Positions 32,990 through 41,741 of a DNA stretch of 64,000 nucleotides are shown here, one piece after another; positions within the stretch are counted from its first letter, which is position 1, and each line of letters opens with the position of its first letter. The stretch is taken from contig NZ_QIBY01000006.1 of the NCBI RefSeq assembly GCF_003725335.1, positions 1-64,000 of the forward strand, read 5' to 3'. Source of the stretch: Parvibacter caecicola. Its GTDB lineage: Bacteria > Actinomycetota > Coriobacteriia > Coriobacteriales > Eggerthellaceae. The notes under the pieces are model-generated. The model ran no database searches and was not told the DNA's origin. It saw only the letters and a list, made by a program, of their open reading frames with translations. A program made the translations under genes and the position numbers.

Positions 32990-34339
32990 ATGATCGGTCG
33001 CTACACCCGTCCCGAGATGGGGCGCATCTGGGAGCTGGAAAACAAGTTCGCCATCTGGAAGGAAATCGAAGTGCTTGCCTGCGAGGCGCAAGCGCAGCTG
33101 GGCCAGGCGGGCATCACCGCCGAAGAGGCGCAGTGGATTCGCGACCACGCCAGTTTCACCGTGGAGCGCATCGACGAGATTGAGAAGGTGACCAACCACG
33201 ATGTGATTGCCTTCACCACCTGCATGGCCGAGTACATCGACGCCGACATCCCTGAGGGTGCCGAAAAGCCCAGCCGCTGGGTGCATTACGGTATGACCTC
33301 TTCCGACCTGGGCGACACCGCCCTTTCCTACCAAATCACCCAAGCCTGCGACATCATCATCGCCGACATCAAGCAGCTGGGAGAAACCTGCAAGCGCCGC
33401 GCCTTCGAGTTCCAGAACACCCTGTGCGTGGGGCGCACCCACGGCATCCACGCCGAGCCCATGACCTTCGGCATGAAGTTCGGCAGCTGGGCCTGGGCCC
33501 TGAAGCGCGCCCTCGACCGCATGGAGCAGGCGCGCGCTGTGGCCGCTACCGGCGCCATCTCCGGCGCGGTGGGCACCTACTCTTCCATCGACCCGTTTGT
33601 GGAACAGTACGTGTGCGAGAAGATGGGCCTTACCCCCGACCCGCTGTCCACCCAAGTGCTGGCCCGCGACCGTCACGCCCAGGTGATGGCGGCGCTGGCG
33701 GTTACGGCATCCACTCTGGAATCCATCGCTATGCAGGTGCGCCTGCTGCAGCAATCCGACGTCATTGAAGCGGAAGAGCCCTTCACCAAGGGGCAAAAGG
33801 GCAGCTCGGCCATGCCCCACAAGCGCAACCCCATCACCGCCGAGCGGGTGTGCGGCCTGGCGCGCGTGGTGAAGAGCAACGCCCAGGTGGCCTTCGATGA
33901 CGTGGCCCTGTGGTACGAACGCGACATCTCCCACTCCGGCGCCGAGCGCGTGGCACTGGCGGACAGTTTCATCGCGCTGGACTACATGTTCGGCAAAATG
34001 CAGTGGATGCTGGACGGCCTGCAAACTTACCCGGCGAAGATGGAGCACAACCTGTGGCGCACCAAGGGGCTCATCTTCAGCAGCAAGGTGCTGCTGGCGC
34101 TGGTGGACGCGGGCATTTCCCGTGAAGACGCCTACGTGATTGTGCAGCGCAACGCCATGAAGGTGTGGGAAGACATCCAGAACGCTGTGGACGGCTCCAC
34201 TTATCGCCAGCGGCTGGAGGCGGACGAAGAGGCCATGGCCCTGCTCACCGCCGAGAAGCTGGATGAGATTTTCGATCCCTGGGATTTCCTCACCCGCAAA
34301 GACGTAGTGTTCGACCGCCTGGAGAACCTGGAGTTCTAG
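32990..34339 (+). CDS. purB: Adenylosuccinate lyase
   Basis: 449 residues. Cleaves SAICAR to AICAR and adenylosuccinate to AMP, releasing fumarate. Contains 'RYTRPEMGRIW' at the N terminus, 'HYGMTSSDLGDTALS' near 97-111, 'RTHGIHAEP' with the catalytic His near 150, and the fumarase/lyase signature 'GSSAMPHKRNP' near 270. Starts with ATG after GAAAGGAACC. Length and all three active-site regions match the bacterial family, so this should be functional. A hairpin made from a dispersed repeat with TTTTT (34383-34413) ends it. Confidence 0.97.
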   Translation: MIGRYTRPEMGRIWELENKFAIWKEIEVLACEAQAQLGQAGITAEEAQWIRDHASFTVERIDEIEKVTNHDVIAFTTCMAEYIDADIPEGAEKPSRWVHYGMTSSDLGDTALSYQITQACDIIIADIKQLGETCKRRAFEFQNTLCVGRTHGIHAEPMTFGMKFGSWAWALKRALDRMEQARAVAATGAISGAVGTYSSIDPFVEQYVCEKMGLTPDPLSTQVLARDRHAQVMAALAVTASTLESIAMQVRLLQQSDVIEAEEPFTKGQKGSSAMPHKRNPITAERVCGLARVVKSNAQVAFDDVALWYERDISHSGAERVALADSFIALDYMFGKMQWMLDGLQTYPAKMEHNLWRTKGLIFSSKVLLALVDAGISREDAYVIVQRNAMKVWEDIQNAVDGSTYRQRLEADEEAMALLTAEKLDEIFDPWDFLTRKDVVFDRLENLEF

Positions 34340-34382
34340 CCGCGCAACGTGTCAAGGGGACGTTCACTTTCGTCACATCACC

Positions 34383-34413
34383 CGTAGGGCAGAGATTCTA
34401 TCTCTGCCTTTTT
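34383..34413 (+). terminator. purB terminator built from the CGTAGGGCAGAGAT repeat
   Basis: GGCAGAGAT-TCT-ATCTCTGCC followed directly by TTTTT, 44 bp after the purB stop. It is one half-unit of the dispersed repeat family recruited as a terminator. Confidence 0.8.
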
Positions 34414-34458
34414 CGTTTCCGGAGCAGGGGGAAGGGCGGGGGCAGCTTTCTGGAGGGT

Positions 34459-34581
34459 GGGCCGACCTGGCAGGCCTGCGCTCGACGCTCCGTACGAGGG
34501 GAACTAACTCGACCTGCGGTCGAGTGGATTTCCCCTCTACTCCGCTTGGCCGGACCTCGCTCCGACCCGCCGGGTCGGCCC
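34459..34581. repeat. Large palindromic intergenic element
   Basis: Outer arms 34459-34474 and 34566-34581 pair with two mismatches; GAGGGGAA/TTCCCCTC pair inside them, and the centre is a perfect ACTCGACC-TGC-GGTCGAGT hairpin (34507-34525). No coding potential seen. MITE-like. Confidence 0.55.
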
Positions 34582-34607
34582 AGCCAAGATGCATCGCGGG
34601 TCCGGCT

Positions 34608-34631
34608 ATGACATTATCCCCGTCCCCTGTC
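34608..34631 (-). repeat. Dispersed GACAGGGGACGGGG repeat
   Basis: Reverse-orientation copy with one change from the cassette repeat (ATTATCC in place of GTTATCC), 17 bp before a copy of the other repeat family. Confidence 0.75.
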
Positions 34632-34648
34632 ACGTTCCCGGTCGAATT

Positions 34649-34732
34649 CGTAGGGCAGAGATTCTATCTCTGCCTAAACGGACGGCCCTTTTGCGGTCGC
34701 AACCCAGGCAGACATAGAATGTCTGCCCTACG
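34649..34732. repeat. Paired-hairpin repeat, CGTAGGGCAGAGAT family
   Basis: 84 bp with CGTAGGGCAGA...TCTGCCCTACG ends. Two hairpins face each other: GGCAGAGAT/ATCTCTGCC and GGCAGACAT/ATGTCTGCC. The G-C to C-G swap occurs in both arms of the second, preserving pairing. Confidence 0.85.
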
Positions 34733-34855
34733 AGACCAAGCACAAACGCCCCAAGCATCCAACGCCATCTTTGTCCCCTGCCCCACGAAAAACGCGCACC
34801 AGCCCTAACGCCATTCCCTTCCCCTGTCACAAAGAGAGCAAGCGCCCCGAAAATC

Positions 34856-34880
34856 TGACATTACCCCCGTCCCCCTGTCA
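34856..34880 (-). repeat. Dispersed GACAGGGGGACGGGGG repeat
   Basis: TGACATTACCCCCGTCCCC...TGTCA; TGACA/TGTCA ends. A degenerate copy (CCATTCCCTTCCCCTGTCAC) lies just before it at 34811-34830. The rest of 34733-35045 shows no gene. Confidence 0.7.
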
Positions 34881-35045
34881 TGTCAGGTCCACCAAGGTAG
34901 CTGAAAGTTTCCCAGGTACTCCAGATTGGCTTGAAGGGCGGCTGAGCGCACTTGGGTGCGCGAAGGAAAGCCCTGAAGGCCAAGATGGGGTGCATGGGGA
35001 AGTTTCAGCGGACGAGTGAGTGTGTCGTTCGTCCGAACGACACAC

Positions 35046-35822
35046 CTAAATAAGCTTCATCTGGGAAAGCGTGTTGTTGTACCAGTGATCCGTGAAGGGC
35101 GGGCAATACTTGCCGGCAAAGCTGTAGCTGATGGTAAAGCCGTAGCCATTGGCCAGGCCGCGCACGTGCGAGTAGATGGCGTCGGTCCAGTTGCCCCACG
35201 AGCTGCTGCCCCAGCCCCACGCGTTATGGGGAAGGAAGCACACCTTGCCGTTGCCGCTTTCGGTGTTGGAAATGGCGGGGGACCAGCGGGGGTCCACGCC
35301 GTACTCCCACGCAGCGGCGGCGAACGTTTCGCCATAACCGGCCAAGGCGGTGCCGGACAGGTAATCGTCAATGCGGCTGCCCCACTCCTCAATAAAGGCA
35401 TCGCGGCCGATGGAGAAATCCACATCGCCGGCGGGCAGGCTGCCAAATTGGTTCAGGTATTTGCTGCGGGCATCGTTGGCCCGCTGGATGGCCTCGGCCT
35501 CGGCAGCCGCGGCCGCTTCCTCGGCGGCAATACGGGCGGCCTCTTCCTCCTGGGCAATTTCCTCGTAACCGGCAGACATGTCGCGCACGATAACCTCGGG
35601 GGAGGACTCGGAAGCCACCGCCATGGTGGCGTTAGAGGAAGCCTCTTGCATCTCGAAGGAGCCACTGGTTTCGTCGATGCCGAAGAAACCGGCGCCCTGG
35701 GTGTTGGCAGCGCCAGCGAAACCGATAAAGGTGGAAAGCCCCACAGCGGCCAGCACCAAAGCCACCACTACGGCAAACAGCCGCAGCGCGAGGGGCGTTC
35801 TATGCTGGGTACGTGAAACCAC
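35046..35822 (-). CDS. Secreted lysozyme/transglycosylase-like protein
   Basis: 258 residues. N-terminal basic end and hydrophobic segment ('LRLFAVVVALVLAAVGLSTFI', about 12-32) act as a signal peptide or anchor. An Ala/Glu-rich coiled coil (about 85-120) follows, then a globular C-terminal domain (about 150-258; 'GYGETFAAAAWEYGVDPRWSP', 'ISNTESGNG', 'AWGWGSSSWGNW', 'IYSHVRGLANGYG'). 'ISNTESGNG' with its Glu fits the catalytic region of lysozyme-like peptidoglycan hydrolases, and the Trp/Gly pattern matches glucosaminidase-type proteins (inference). Stand-alone gene preceded by a 16-bp palindrome. Role probably cell-wall remodelling. Confidence 0.72.
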   Translation of the reverse strand: MVSRTQHRTPLALRLFAVVVALVLAAVGLSTFIGFAGAANTQGAGFFGIDETSGSFEMQEASSNATMAVASESSPEVIVRDMSAGYEEIAQEEEAARIAAEEAAAAAEAEAIQRANDARSKYLNQFGSLPAGDVDFSIGRDAFIEEWGSRIDDYLSGTALAGYGETFAAAAWEYGVDPRWSPAISNTESGNGKVCFLPHNAWGWGSSSWGNWTDAIYSHVRGLANGYGFTISYSFAGKYCPPFTDHWYNNTLSQMKLI

Positions 35823-35834
35823 GCCTGTACTTCC

Positions 35835-35850
35835 TTTACCGTACGGTAAA
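35835..35850. promoter_or_regulatory. Perfect 16-bp palindrome ahead of the lysozyme-like gene
   Basis: TTTACCGTACGGTAAA, 13 bp upstream of the start at 35822. Its position makes it a likely operator. The rest of 35851-36142 has GC-rich stems (GGCGCC-CCCGC-GGCGCC) near the trkA-like stop but no gene. Confidence 0.5.
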
Positions 35851-36142
35851 GCGTCGATGCAGCGTGGTGTGAATAAGTAGGGTGTGCTTGCAAACGCTTT
35901 GTTTGGGCGCGCCCATCAGCAGCGACGCGCTTGTTTGAGTTCGTATATTTTAGCGGTCTTCGGCCTCCAATGGGACTAGATTTGGCAACAATTTCCCGGA
36001 TTTGAAACCGTTACCATTTGCCCTCCATTGCCCCAGTTCACAGCCGTATTTAGAGCCTACTCCAACCACCGCTCGCCCCACTGTCGCAGCCCCTCGCGGC
36101 CACCGGCGCCCCCGCGGCGCCAACGGCCCCGGCGCGCCTGCG

Positions 36143-36814
36143 CTACAGGTTGCGAAACACCGCCCGCACGTCGTCCAGCACGTCGTTGTCGGCAATCACA
36201 ATCACCTTGTCGCCGGGGTAGGCCAGGGTGTCCTCCCCCACCACTTCCACGTCGTCGGTGCTGGCCACCGCCGCAAGAATGGCCCCTTCCGGCACGGGGA
36301 TGGAAGCCACGTGCACCCCCTCGTCGTCGCTGTGATGGCGCCGATGGGGCACCACCACCTCGGAAAGCGACACGTTGCCATGGGTAAGCGACGTCACCAC
36401 GCTCACCGATCCCAACATGGCCTCTTCCTCGATCAGGTTGGCAATCAGCGTGGTGGAAGACACGCACTCGATGCCCACCTCGCGGAAAATGCGCAGGTTC
36501 TTGGGGTTGTTCACGCGGGCGATGCAGCGGTTCACCCGAAACACCCGCTGGGCAATTTCGCAAGAAACCAGGTTGTTGTCGTCTTTGCCGGTAGTGGCCA
36601 CGAACACGTCCGCCTGACGAATGCCGGCGTCTTCCTGGAAGCGCGAGTCGCAGCCGTCGCCGTGAATCACCAGGTAACGGCCTTCCAACTGCATGGACAA
36701 GCGGTCGGCAGTTTTCAAATCCTGCTCGATCACCGCCACCTCGTTGTCGCCCTTCAGCAGCACTTGCGCCAGGTAGGCGCCCACTTTTCCGCCGCCGGCA
36801 ATAACAATGTTCAT
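36143..36814 (-). CDS. TrkA-type K+ uptake regulatory subunit (first copy)
   Basis: 223 residues: TrkA-N Rossmann domain with 'IAGGGKVGAYLAQVL' (about 4-18) and 'VIHGDGCDSRF', 'VATTGKDDNNLVSC', 'ARVNNPKNLRIF', then a TrkA-C domain (about 140-220; 'ASIPVPEGAILAAVAS...YPGDKVIVIAD'). Such RCK proteins bind NAD(H)/ATP/ADP and gate K+ channels or TrkH transporters. A second TrkA-type gene lies 16 bp upstream in the same operon; no TrkH/KtrB membrane subunit is in the window. Confidence 0.9.
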   Translation of the reverse strand: MNIVIAGGGKVGAYLAQVLLKGDNEVAVIEQDLKTADRLSMQLEGRYLVIHGDGCDSRFQEDAGIRQADVFVATTGKDDNNLVSCEIAQRVFRVNRCIARVNNPKNLRIFREVGIECVSSTTLIANLIEEEAMLGSVSVVTSLTHGNVSLSEVVVPHRRHHSDDEGVHVASIPVPEGAILAAVASTDDVEVVGEDTLAYPGDKVIVIADNDVLDDVRAVFRNL

Positions 36815-36830
36815 CGCTTCCCCTTACCTT

Positions 36831-37493
36831 CTAATCCTGGATGAACCGGGAAAACTGCGGCAGCAGGTCGTGGCGCACGCAGGCCAGCACCAGATCGCCG
36901 TTGTACAAAATGGAATCCGGCGCTGGAATGGAGCTGGCGCTGCCGTCGCTGCGCTCGAAGGCGATGATGCGCACCTCGTGGTCGCGCTCCATTTCCGACA
37001 CGCGGATGGAGCGCTTGTTCTCGCGGCACGATAGGTCCAGCGAAAACCGCATCACCTCGAATTCGCCGAATGTGTCCAGGTGAGAGCCGTGCCCCGACAC
37101 AATTTTGGAGAACACGTCCTCGGCCACCAGCGAAGTGCCGCACACGTAATCCAGCCCCAGCTGCATGTAGGCGCGCTCGTGGTCGGGGTTGTACAGGCGG
37201 GCGATGGCGCGGGGCACGTCGTAGAGCCGCGTGGCCACCTCGGCGCACATGAGGTTGGCGTTGTCCGACTGGGTTACCGCCGCCAACACGTCGCAGTCCT
37301 CGATGCCGGCGCGAATGAGGGTTTCCTCGTCGTAGCCGATGCCCTGGATGGTGGAGCCGTTGAACGAACGCCCCAGGTTAGAGAACGCATCGGCGTTCAT
37401 ATCGATCACGCACACATTGCCGCCGGTGTCGGAAAGCATGTTGGCCAGCTGCGAACCCACGCGGCCGCAGCCCACCACTATGACGTTGCTCAT
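36831..37493 (-). CDS. TrkA-type K+ uptake regulatory subunit (second copy)
   Basis: 220 residues from ATG 37493 with AAGGATG upstream (the frame is open further, but this start begins directly at 'MSNVIVVGCGRVGSQLA', as in the family). Rossmann motifs are 'GCGRVGSQLANML', 'GIGYDEETLIRAGIEDCDVLAAVT', 'AEVATRLY' and 'ARLYNPDHE'. The TrkA-C part (about 145-220) has 'FERSDGSASSIPAPDSILYNGDLVLACV'-like sequence. Likely works with the adjacent first copy as a hetero-ring or with a separate pore. Divergent from the CorC-like gene. Confidence 0.9.
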   Translation of the reverse strand: MSNVIVVGCGRVGSQLANMLSDTGGNVCVIDMNADAFSNLGRSFNGSTIQGIGYDEETLIRAGIEDCDVLAAVTQSDNANLMCAEVATRLYDVPRAIARLYNPDHERAYMQLGLDYVCGTSLVAEDVFSKIVSGHGSHLDTFGEFEVMRFSLDLSCRENKRSIRVSEMERDHEVRIIAFERSDGSASSIPAPDSILYNGDLVLACVRHDLLPQFSRFIQD

Positions 37494-37659
37494 GAAAGCA
37501 TCCTTCGCTCTTCGCTCGGTGTTTCCGCCGCCCCGCAGAGCAAACGGTTTCGCAGCAGTCATCATAGCGGTTTTGCGGGCGCTGCCCCGCGGGAACTCCC
37601 CCAGGGCGCAAAACGGCTATACTGATGCGATGCGTGAAACCAGAGCAGAAAAGGCGGTC

Positions 37660-38502
37660 ATGGACAAACCCAAGCCGGCAACGGCAGAAACCCCCGAAGA
37701 CAAAGACAAATCCCGCGGCTTTTTGGACTTCCTGCGCCCCGTGCGCCGCGATGCCCCTTCCGAGGAGGAACTGCTGGATTTGATGGACGAAAACGCCGAA
37801 ATCCAGGAAGACGAGAAGCGCATGATCCGCGACATCCTGGGGCTGGCCGACATGGCAGTTCGGGAAATCATGACGCCCCGCGTGGACATGATGCTGGTGG
37901 AAGACTGCGAAAGCTGCCTGGTGGCGCTGGAGCGCATGCGCGGCACCGGCTATTCGCGGCTGCCGGTGTACCACGACGACATTGACGGCATCGTGGGCAT
38001 CGTGCACTACAAAGACCTCATCGGCCCCCTGATGGACGGCCGCACCGACGAGCCGGTTACCAAGTACATGTACGATGCGCTGTTCGTGCCGGAAACCAAA
38101 GACGTGGTGCCCCTGCTGGGGGAAATGCAGGAGCAGCGGCAGCAAATGGCCATCGTGGTGGACGAGTACGGCGGCACCGACGGCCTGATAACGGTGGAAG
38201 ACATCGTTGAGGAAATCGTGGGCGAAATCATGGACGAAACCGACGCCGACGACGAGATGATCACCCTGGTGGAAGCCGGCGTGTGGCGGGCCGACGGGCG
38301 CATCTCCACCGACGACGCCATCGAGCTGGGCTGGCCCGTCACCGATTCCGACGATTACGAAACCATCGCCGGCTGGCTGCTGGCCACGCTGGACTACGTG
38401 CCCAAACCCGGCGACGAGCTGGAAATCGGCGGCTACCAGTTCCGCATCGAGCGCATGCGTCGGCGGCGCATCTCCACCGTCCGCGTGCAGAAGCTGGCCT
38501 AA
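37660..38502 (+). CDS. CorC/HlyC-type CBS-domain protein
   Basis: 280 residues from ATG 37660 (AAAAGGCGG upstream; an in-frame ATG 30 nt earlier has no site). After a charged N terminus come the conserved 'AVREIMTPRVDMMLVE' and two CBS domains (about 65-190; 'GYSRLPVYHDDIDGIVGIVHYKDL', 'QQMAIVVDEYGGTDGLITVEDIVEEIVGEI'), then the CorC/HlyC transporter-associated domain (about 200-275). There is no DUF21 membrane part, so this is the soluble CorC-like class tied to Mg2+/Co2+ efflux control. It converges by 4 nt with the Nramp-related Mg transporter gene, adding to a divalent-metal theme. Confidence 0.9.
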   Translation: MDKPKPATAETPEDKDKSRGFLDFLRPVRRDAPSEEELLDLMDENAEIQEDEKRMIRDILGLADMAVREIMTPRVDMMLVEDCESCLVALERMRGTGYSRLPVYHDDIDGIVGIVHYKDLIGPLMDGRTDEPVTKYMYDALFVPETKDVVPLLGEMQEQRQQMAIVVDEYGGTDGLITVEDIVEEIVGEIMDETDADDEMITLVEAGVWRADGRISTDDAIELGWPVTDSDDYETIAGWLLATLDYVPKPGDELEIGGYQFRIERMRRRRISTVRVQKLA

Positions 38503-40082
38503 GCCAGGCCCATCAGCTGCATGATGAATAGCGCCACCGTAAGCACGGCCACCACGCCGACGGTGGCCCACAGCAGCACCTTCGCCACGCGGCCGCTGCG
38601 ATAGCCGCCCATCACCCGCTTGTCGGCGGCGATGATGGCCATGAACGCCAGCAGCACCGGCAAAATGACGCCGTTCACAAACTGCGCCGTCAGCATCATG
38701 GCCAGCAAATCCACCCCCGGCATCAGCACCACTACCGCCGAGAACACGATGACGAAGGTGAACAGGCCCTTGAAGGTGGGGGCCTCGCGCCATTTCAGCG
38801 ACACGCCCGCCTCCCAGCCGAAGGCCTCGCAAATCACAAACGCAGTGGTGAGCGGCAGCACGCAGGCGGCCAGGAAGCTGGCGGCCACCAGCCCCACCGC
38901 GAACAGCACCTTCGCGTAGGGCCCGGCGAAGGGGGCCAGCGCGGCGGCGGCATCGGCGGCGCTTTCGATGGCAATGCCCTGGGGAAACAGCACCGCCCCC
39001 GTGGTGACGATGATGAACCAGGCCACTAAGCAGGCGGCGATGGTGCCGGAAACCGAGTCCACCCGCTGCGAGAACAAGTCGTCGCTGGTGAGGCCCTTTT
39101 CCACCACGTTGCTTTGGGTGAAGAACATCATCCACGGGGCGATGGTGGTGCCGATCATGGCGATGACCAGCGAAATGAAGCTGGCTTGCCCCACAAACTG
39201 CGGCACCACTGTGTGCTCAAGCGCGCTGGGCCAATCCGGCTGCGCCATGAAGGCGGCCACAATATAAGTGATGAACACCAGCGAAAGCCCCAGGAACACC
39301 TTCTGCACCCGCCGGTAACTGCCCCCCACCACCAAAAGCCACACGGCTACGGTGGCCAGCGGCACCGAAATGTACTTCGACACGCCGAACATCTCCATGC
39401 CCGACGCGATGCCGGCAAACTCCGAGAACGTGGTGCACACGTTGCCGATGAGCAGCGCCAACATGGCCAGCGCCGTGAGGCGGATGCCAAACCGCTCGCG
39501 GATGAGAGCGGCGAAGCCCTTGCCGGTGACGGCCCCCATGCGCCCCGCGGTGGTTTCCACCACAATCAGCAGCACGCACATGATGGGAATCACCCACAGC
39601 GTGGCGAAACCGAATTGCGCGCCGGCGGTGGAGTAGGTGGAGATGCCGCCGGCGTCGTTGCCGGCCATGGCGGTGACGATGCCAGGGCCCATGGCCGCCA
39701 GCACCAGCAGCATCTTGGAAGGCTTGCGCTGGCGCACCTCTTCCTCGCGGGTGTCCTCCCGCTCCATTTCCCGCAGCTCCGCCTGCACGTGGTCGTTGGA
39801 AAGGCCGTTGGTGGCGAAGCCCCCTTTGCCCTTCAGGGTTTCGGCAGCCGCCACGGCACCGGCGGGCGGAACCGCCTCCGCCGCCACAGCGCCTTCCCCG
39901 CGGCCGCGGCCGAAACCCAGCCCGCGCTTCTTCGCGGCGCTTCCCTCCACTTTTTCCAGCACCTTCGAGCCGGGCACCGGGCGCTTGCCCGTCATGCCCC
40001 GTACCGGCAGCCCCCGGCTTTTGCCCCGGGCGCGCGCCACCTGCATGTTCTTGTTGTTCTTGTTGCTCTTATCTGCGGCCAT
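38499..40082 (-). CDS. Nramp-related divalent metal (probably Mg2+) transporter
   Basis: 527 residues from ATG 40082 (GAGGTG upstream). A basic N-terminal tail of about 125 residues precedes roughly eleven transmembrane helices. Helix 1 reads 'GPGIVTAMAGNDAGGISTYS' where canonical Nramp has DPGN, and helix 6 reads 'IGTTIAPWMMFFTQS' where canonical Nramp has the metal-binding Met in MPH. Such departures mark the Nramp-related magnesium transporters (NRMT), characterised from Eggerthella lenta. The preceding gene encodes a MgtE_N/CBS protein, supporting Mg2+ transport. The long hydrophilic N terminus is unusual. Confidence 0.87.
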   Translation of the reverse strand: MAADKSNKNNKNMQVARARGKSRGLPVRGMTGKRPVPGSKVLEKVEGSAAKKRGLGFGRGRGEGAVAAEAVPPAGAVAAAETLKGKGGFATNGLSNDHVQAELREMEREDTREEEVRQRKPSKMLLVLAAMGPGIVTAMAGNDAGGISTYSTAGAQFGFATLWVIPIMCVLLIVVETTAGRMGAVTGKGFAALIRERFGIRLTALAMLALLIGNVCTTFSEFAGIASGMEMFGVSKYISVPLATVAVWLLVVGGSYRRVQKVFLGLSLVFITYIVAAFMAQPDWPSALEHTVVPQFVGQASFISLVIAMIGTTIAPWMMFFTQSNVVEKGLTSDDLFSQRVDSVSGTIAACLVAWFIIVTTGAVLFPQGIAIESAADAAAALAPFAGPYAKVLFAVGLVAASFLAACVLPLTTAFVICEAFGWEAGVSLKWREAPTFKGLFTFVIVFSAVVVLMPGVDLLAMMLTAQFVNGVILPVLLAFMAIIAADKRVMGGYRSGRVAKVLLWATVGVVAVLTVALFIMQLMGLA

Positions 40083-40095
40083 GGCGCACCTCACA

Positions 40096-41460
40096 TCAGT
40101 TGGCGTGCCAGGTTCCGGTGGCGCTCATGATCTGCACCACCACAAAGGTGTACAGCGCCAGCACCAGCAGAGCCACCAGCGCGATGCCCAGCCCCATGCC
40201 CAGCGACACCTTGGTGCGCTCGCTGCTCACGTCGTCTTCGATGGCGTCCCAGGCGTCCTCGGTGGTCACGATGCCCACAATGGCGCCCCGCTCGTCCACC
40301 ACCGGCATGGCGGGAATGTCGTACTTGAAGATGTCGGCGGCCACGTCCTCTTCGGTCTCGTTGGGGCTCACGGAAATCACGTCGTCGTACATGATGTCGC
40401 CCACCACTTTGCGGTCGTCGGTCAGCACCAGCGTGCGCAGCGACAGCACCCCCACCAGCTTGTCGTAGTCGTCGGTCACGTACACATAGTGCACAGTGGG
40501 GTGATCGTCGTCCAGCTCCCGCAGCACCTCGATAGTCTCCCCCACGGTGGCAGTGCGGGGCACGGCCACGAACTGGGTGGTCATCATGCCGCCGGCAGTG
40601 CCGTCCTTGTAGCCCAAAAGCCGGCGAATCTCCGTGGCGTCCTCCATGCCCATCAGGCGCAACAGCGTTTCCGCCTTCTCGTAAGGCAAATCGCGCACGA
40701 TGTCGGCGGCGTCGTCCGGGTCCATGTTACCAATCAGGCGCGCGGCGCGGGCATCGTCCAAATCGTCGATGAATTCCGCCTGGTACTCGTCTTCCATTTC
40801 GGAAATGGCCTCGGTGGCGCGAGCGTCGTCCAGGTGCTCGAACACCGTGGCCCGCTGCTGCGGGTCCAGCTGCTCCAGAATATCGGCCACGTCGGCCGGG
40901 TGCAGCTCGTCCAAACGGCGATGGGTAACCGACAGCTGCACTTCCGAAAGGTCGCGGTCCAGCAGGTCCATGTAGTTCCAGGCAATCAGCTGCTCGTCGA
41001 TGCGCTTGCCGAACAGCTTGGCGCCGGCCACCGCCGCCTTCTCCAGCAGCGGGTGCAGGCCGCGCAAAATGCCGCGGGCCCCCACTTCCGCGCCCAAAAG
41101 CCGCAGTTGGCTGCCGGATTGCGAAAGCTTCAGGTCGTTTACCCGCACCACCTTCATGCCCTGGGTGTCCACAATCTGGCGGTTCAGCAAGTCGCGCGCC
41201 AGCAGTACCTCGTCCGGCTGCAGATAGCTGAAGCGGATGTCGTGGGCGTCCACCCCCAGCACAATGCCGTCTTCGGTGAACTGGTCCACGTACTTGCGCC
41301 ACGAAATCATGAACGGCACCTTGCCGGGCCCCTGAAAGGCCAGGCTGGTAATGCGGGGGAAAACCTCGCCAGTGGAAATGGCTAGGTCGGAGATGGTTCC
41401 AAGCTTCTCGCCGGTGGCATCGACGACAGGCTTGCCTATCATTTGGGACAAATAGAGCAT
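40096..41460 (-). CDS. PRC-barrel/MgtE_N/CBS protein with one C-terminal membrane helix
   Basis: 454 residues. Order: PRC-barrel-like domains (about 1-165; 'MIGKPVVDATGEKLGTISDL'), MgtE N-terminal helical domain (about 180-285; 'LHPADVADILEQLDPQQRATVFEHL'), two CBS domains (about 290-405), then a single transmembrane helix near the end ('MGLGIALVALLVLALYTFVV'). In MgtE the N and CBS domains sense Mg2+ and close the pore. Here the MgtE channel is missing and the next gene, 13 bp on, is an Nramp-related transporter, so this may be its Mg2+ sensor or regulator (inference). Start ATG with AAAGGAAC. Confidence 0.88.
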   Translation of the reverse strand: MLYLSQMIGKPVVDATGEKLGTISDLAISTGEVFPRITSLAFQGPGKVPFMISWRKYVDQFTEDGIVLGVDAHDIRFSYLQPDEVLLARDLLNRQIVDTQGMKVVRVNDLKLSQSGSQLRLLGAEVGARGILRGLHPLLEKAAVAGAKLFGKRIDEQLIAWNYMDLLDRDLSEVQLSVTHRRLDELHPADVADILEQLDPQQRATVFEHLDDARATEAISEMEDEYQAEFIDDLDDARAARLIGNMDPDDAADIVRDLPYEKAETLLRLMGMEDATEIRRLLGYKDGTAGGMMTTQFVAVPRTATVGETIEVLRELDDDHPTVHYVYVTDDYDKLVGVLSLRTLVLTDDRKVVGDIMYDDVISVSPNETEEDVAADIFKYDIPAMPVVDERGAIVGIVTTEDAWDAIEDDVSSERTKVSLGMGLGIALVALLVLALYTFVVVQIMSATGTWHAN

Positions 41461-41585
41461 TGGCGTGTTCCTTTGCGCATCCAGTCGTTTCCCGACGGAG
41501 CGCCAAGGCAGCCGCCGGAAAGGTTACATACTGTGAGGCTTCGATTTTCGAACCTTCACGAATGTCCTTCCTCTTCAACAATAGA

Positions 41586-41615
41586 AATGGGCCTGCGAAA
41601 AACCGCAAGCCCATT
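41586..41615 (-). terminator. Terminator after the sodium:solute symporter gene
   Basis: Twelve-base arms (one wobble) AATGGGCTTGCG / CGCAGGCCCATT with a U-rich loop, followed on the minus strand by TTTCTATTG. Separates the symporter from the Mg operon. Confidence 0.7.
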
Positions 41616-41741
41616 GATTATAGGGTATGAATCCGCCGCCGCAGCCCACTTTAGTCTGAAACGGCCATTTTTCCCGCATTTCGCCCCGGGCGCCAAGCAG
41701 CGCGTCCGCACCGCGCAGGGGAAGCGAGCTCCCTGGGCGCC

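Noticed and set aside
34459-34581. Insertion sequence
   Set aside because: There is no transposase frame in or near the palindromic element; it is too short to be more than a non-autonomous repeat.
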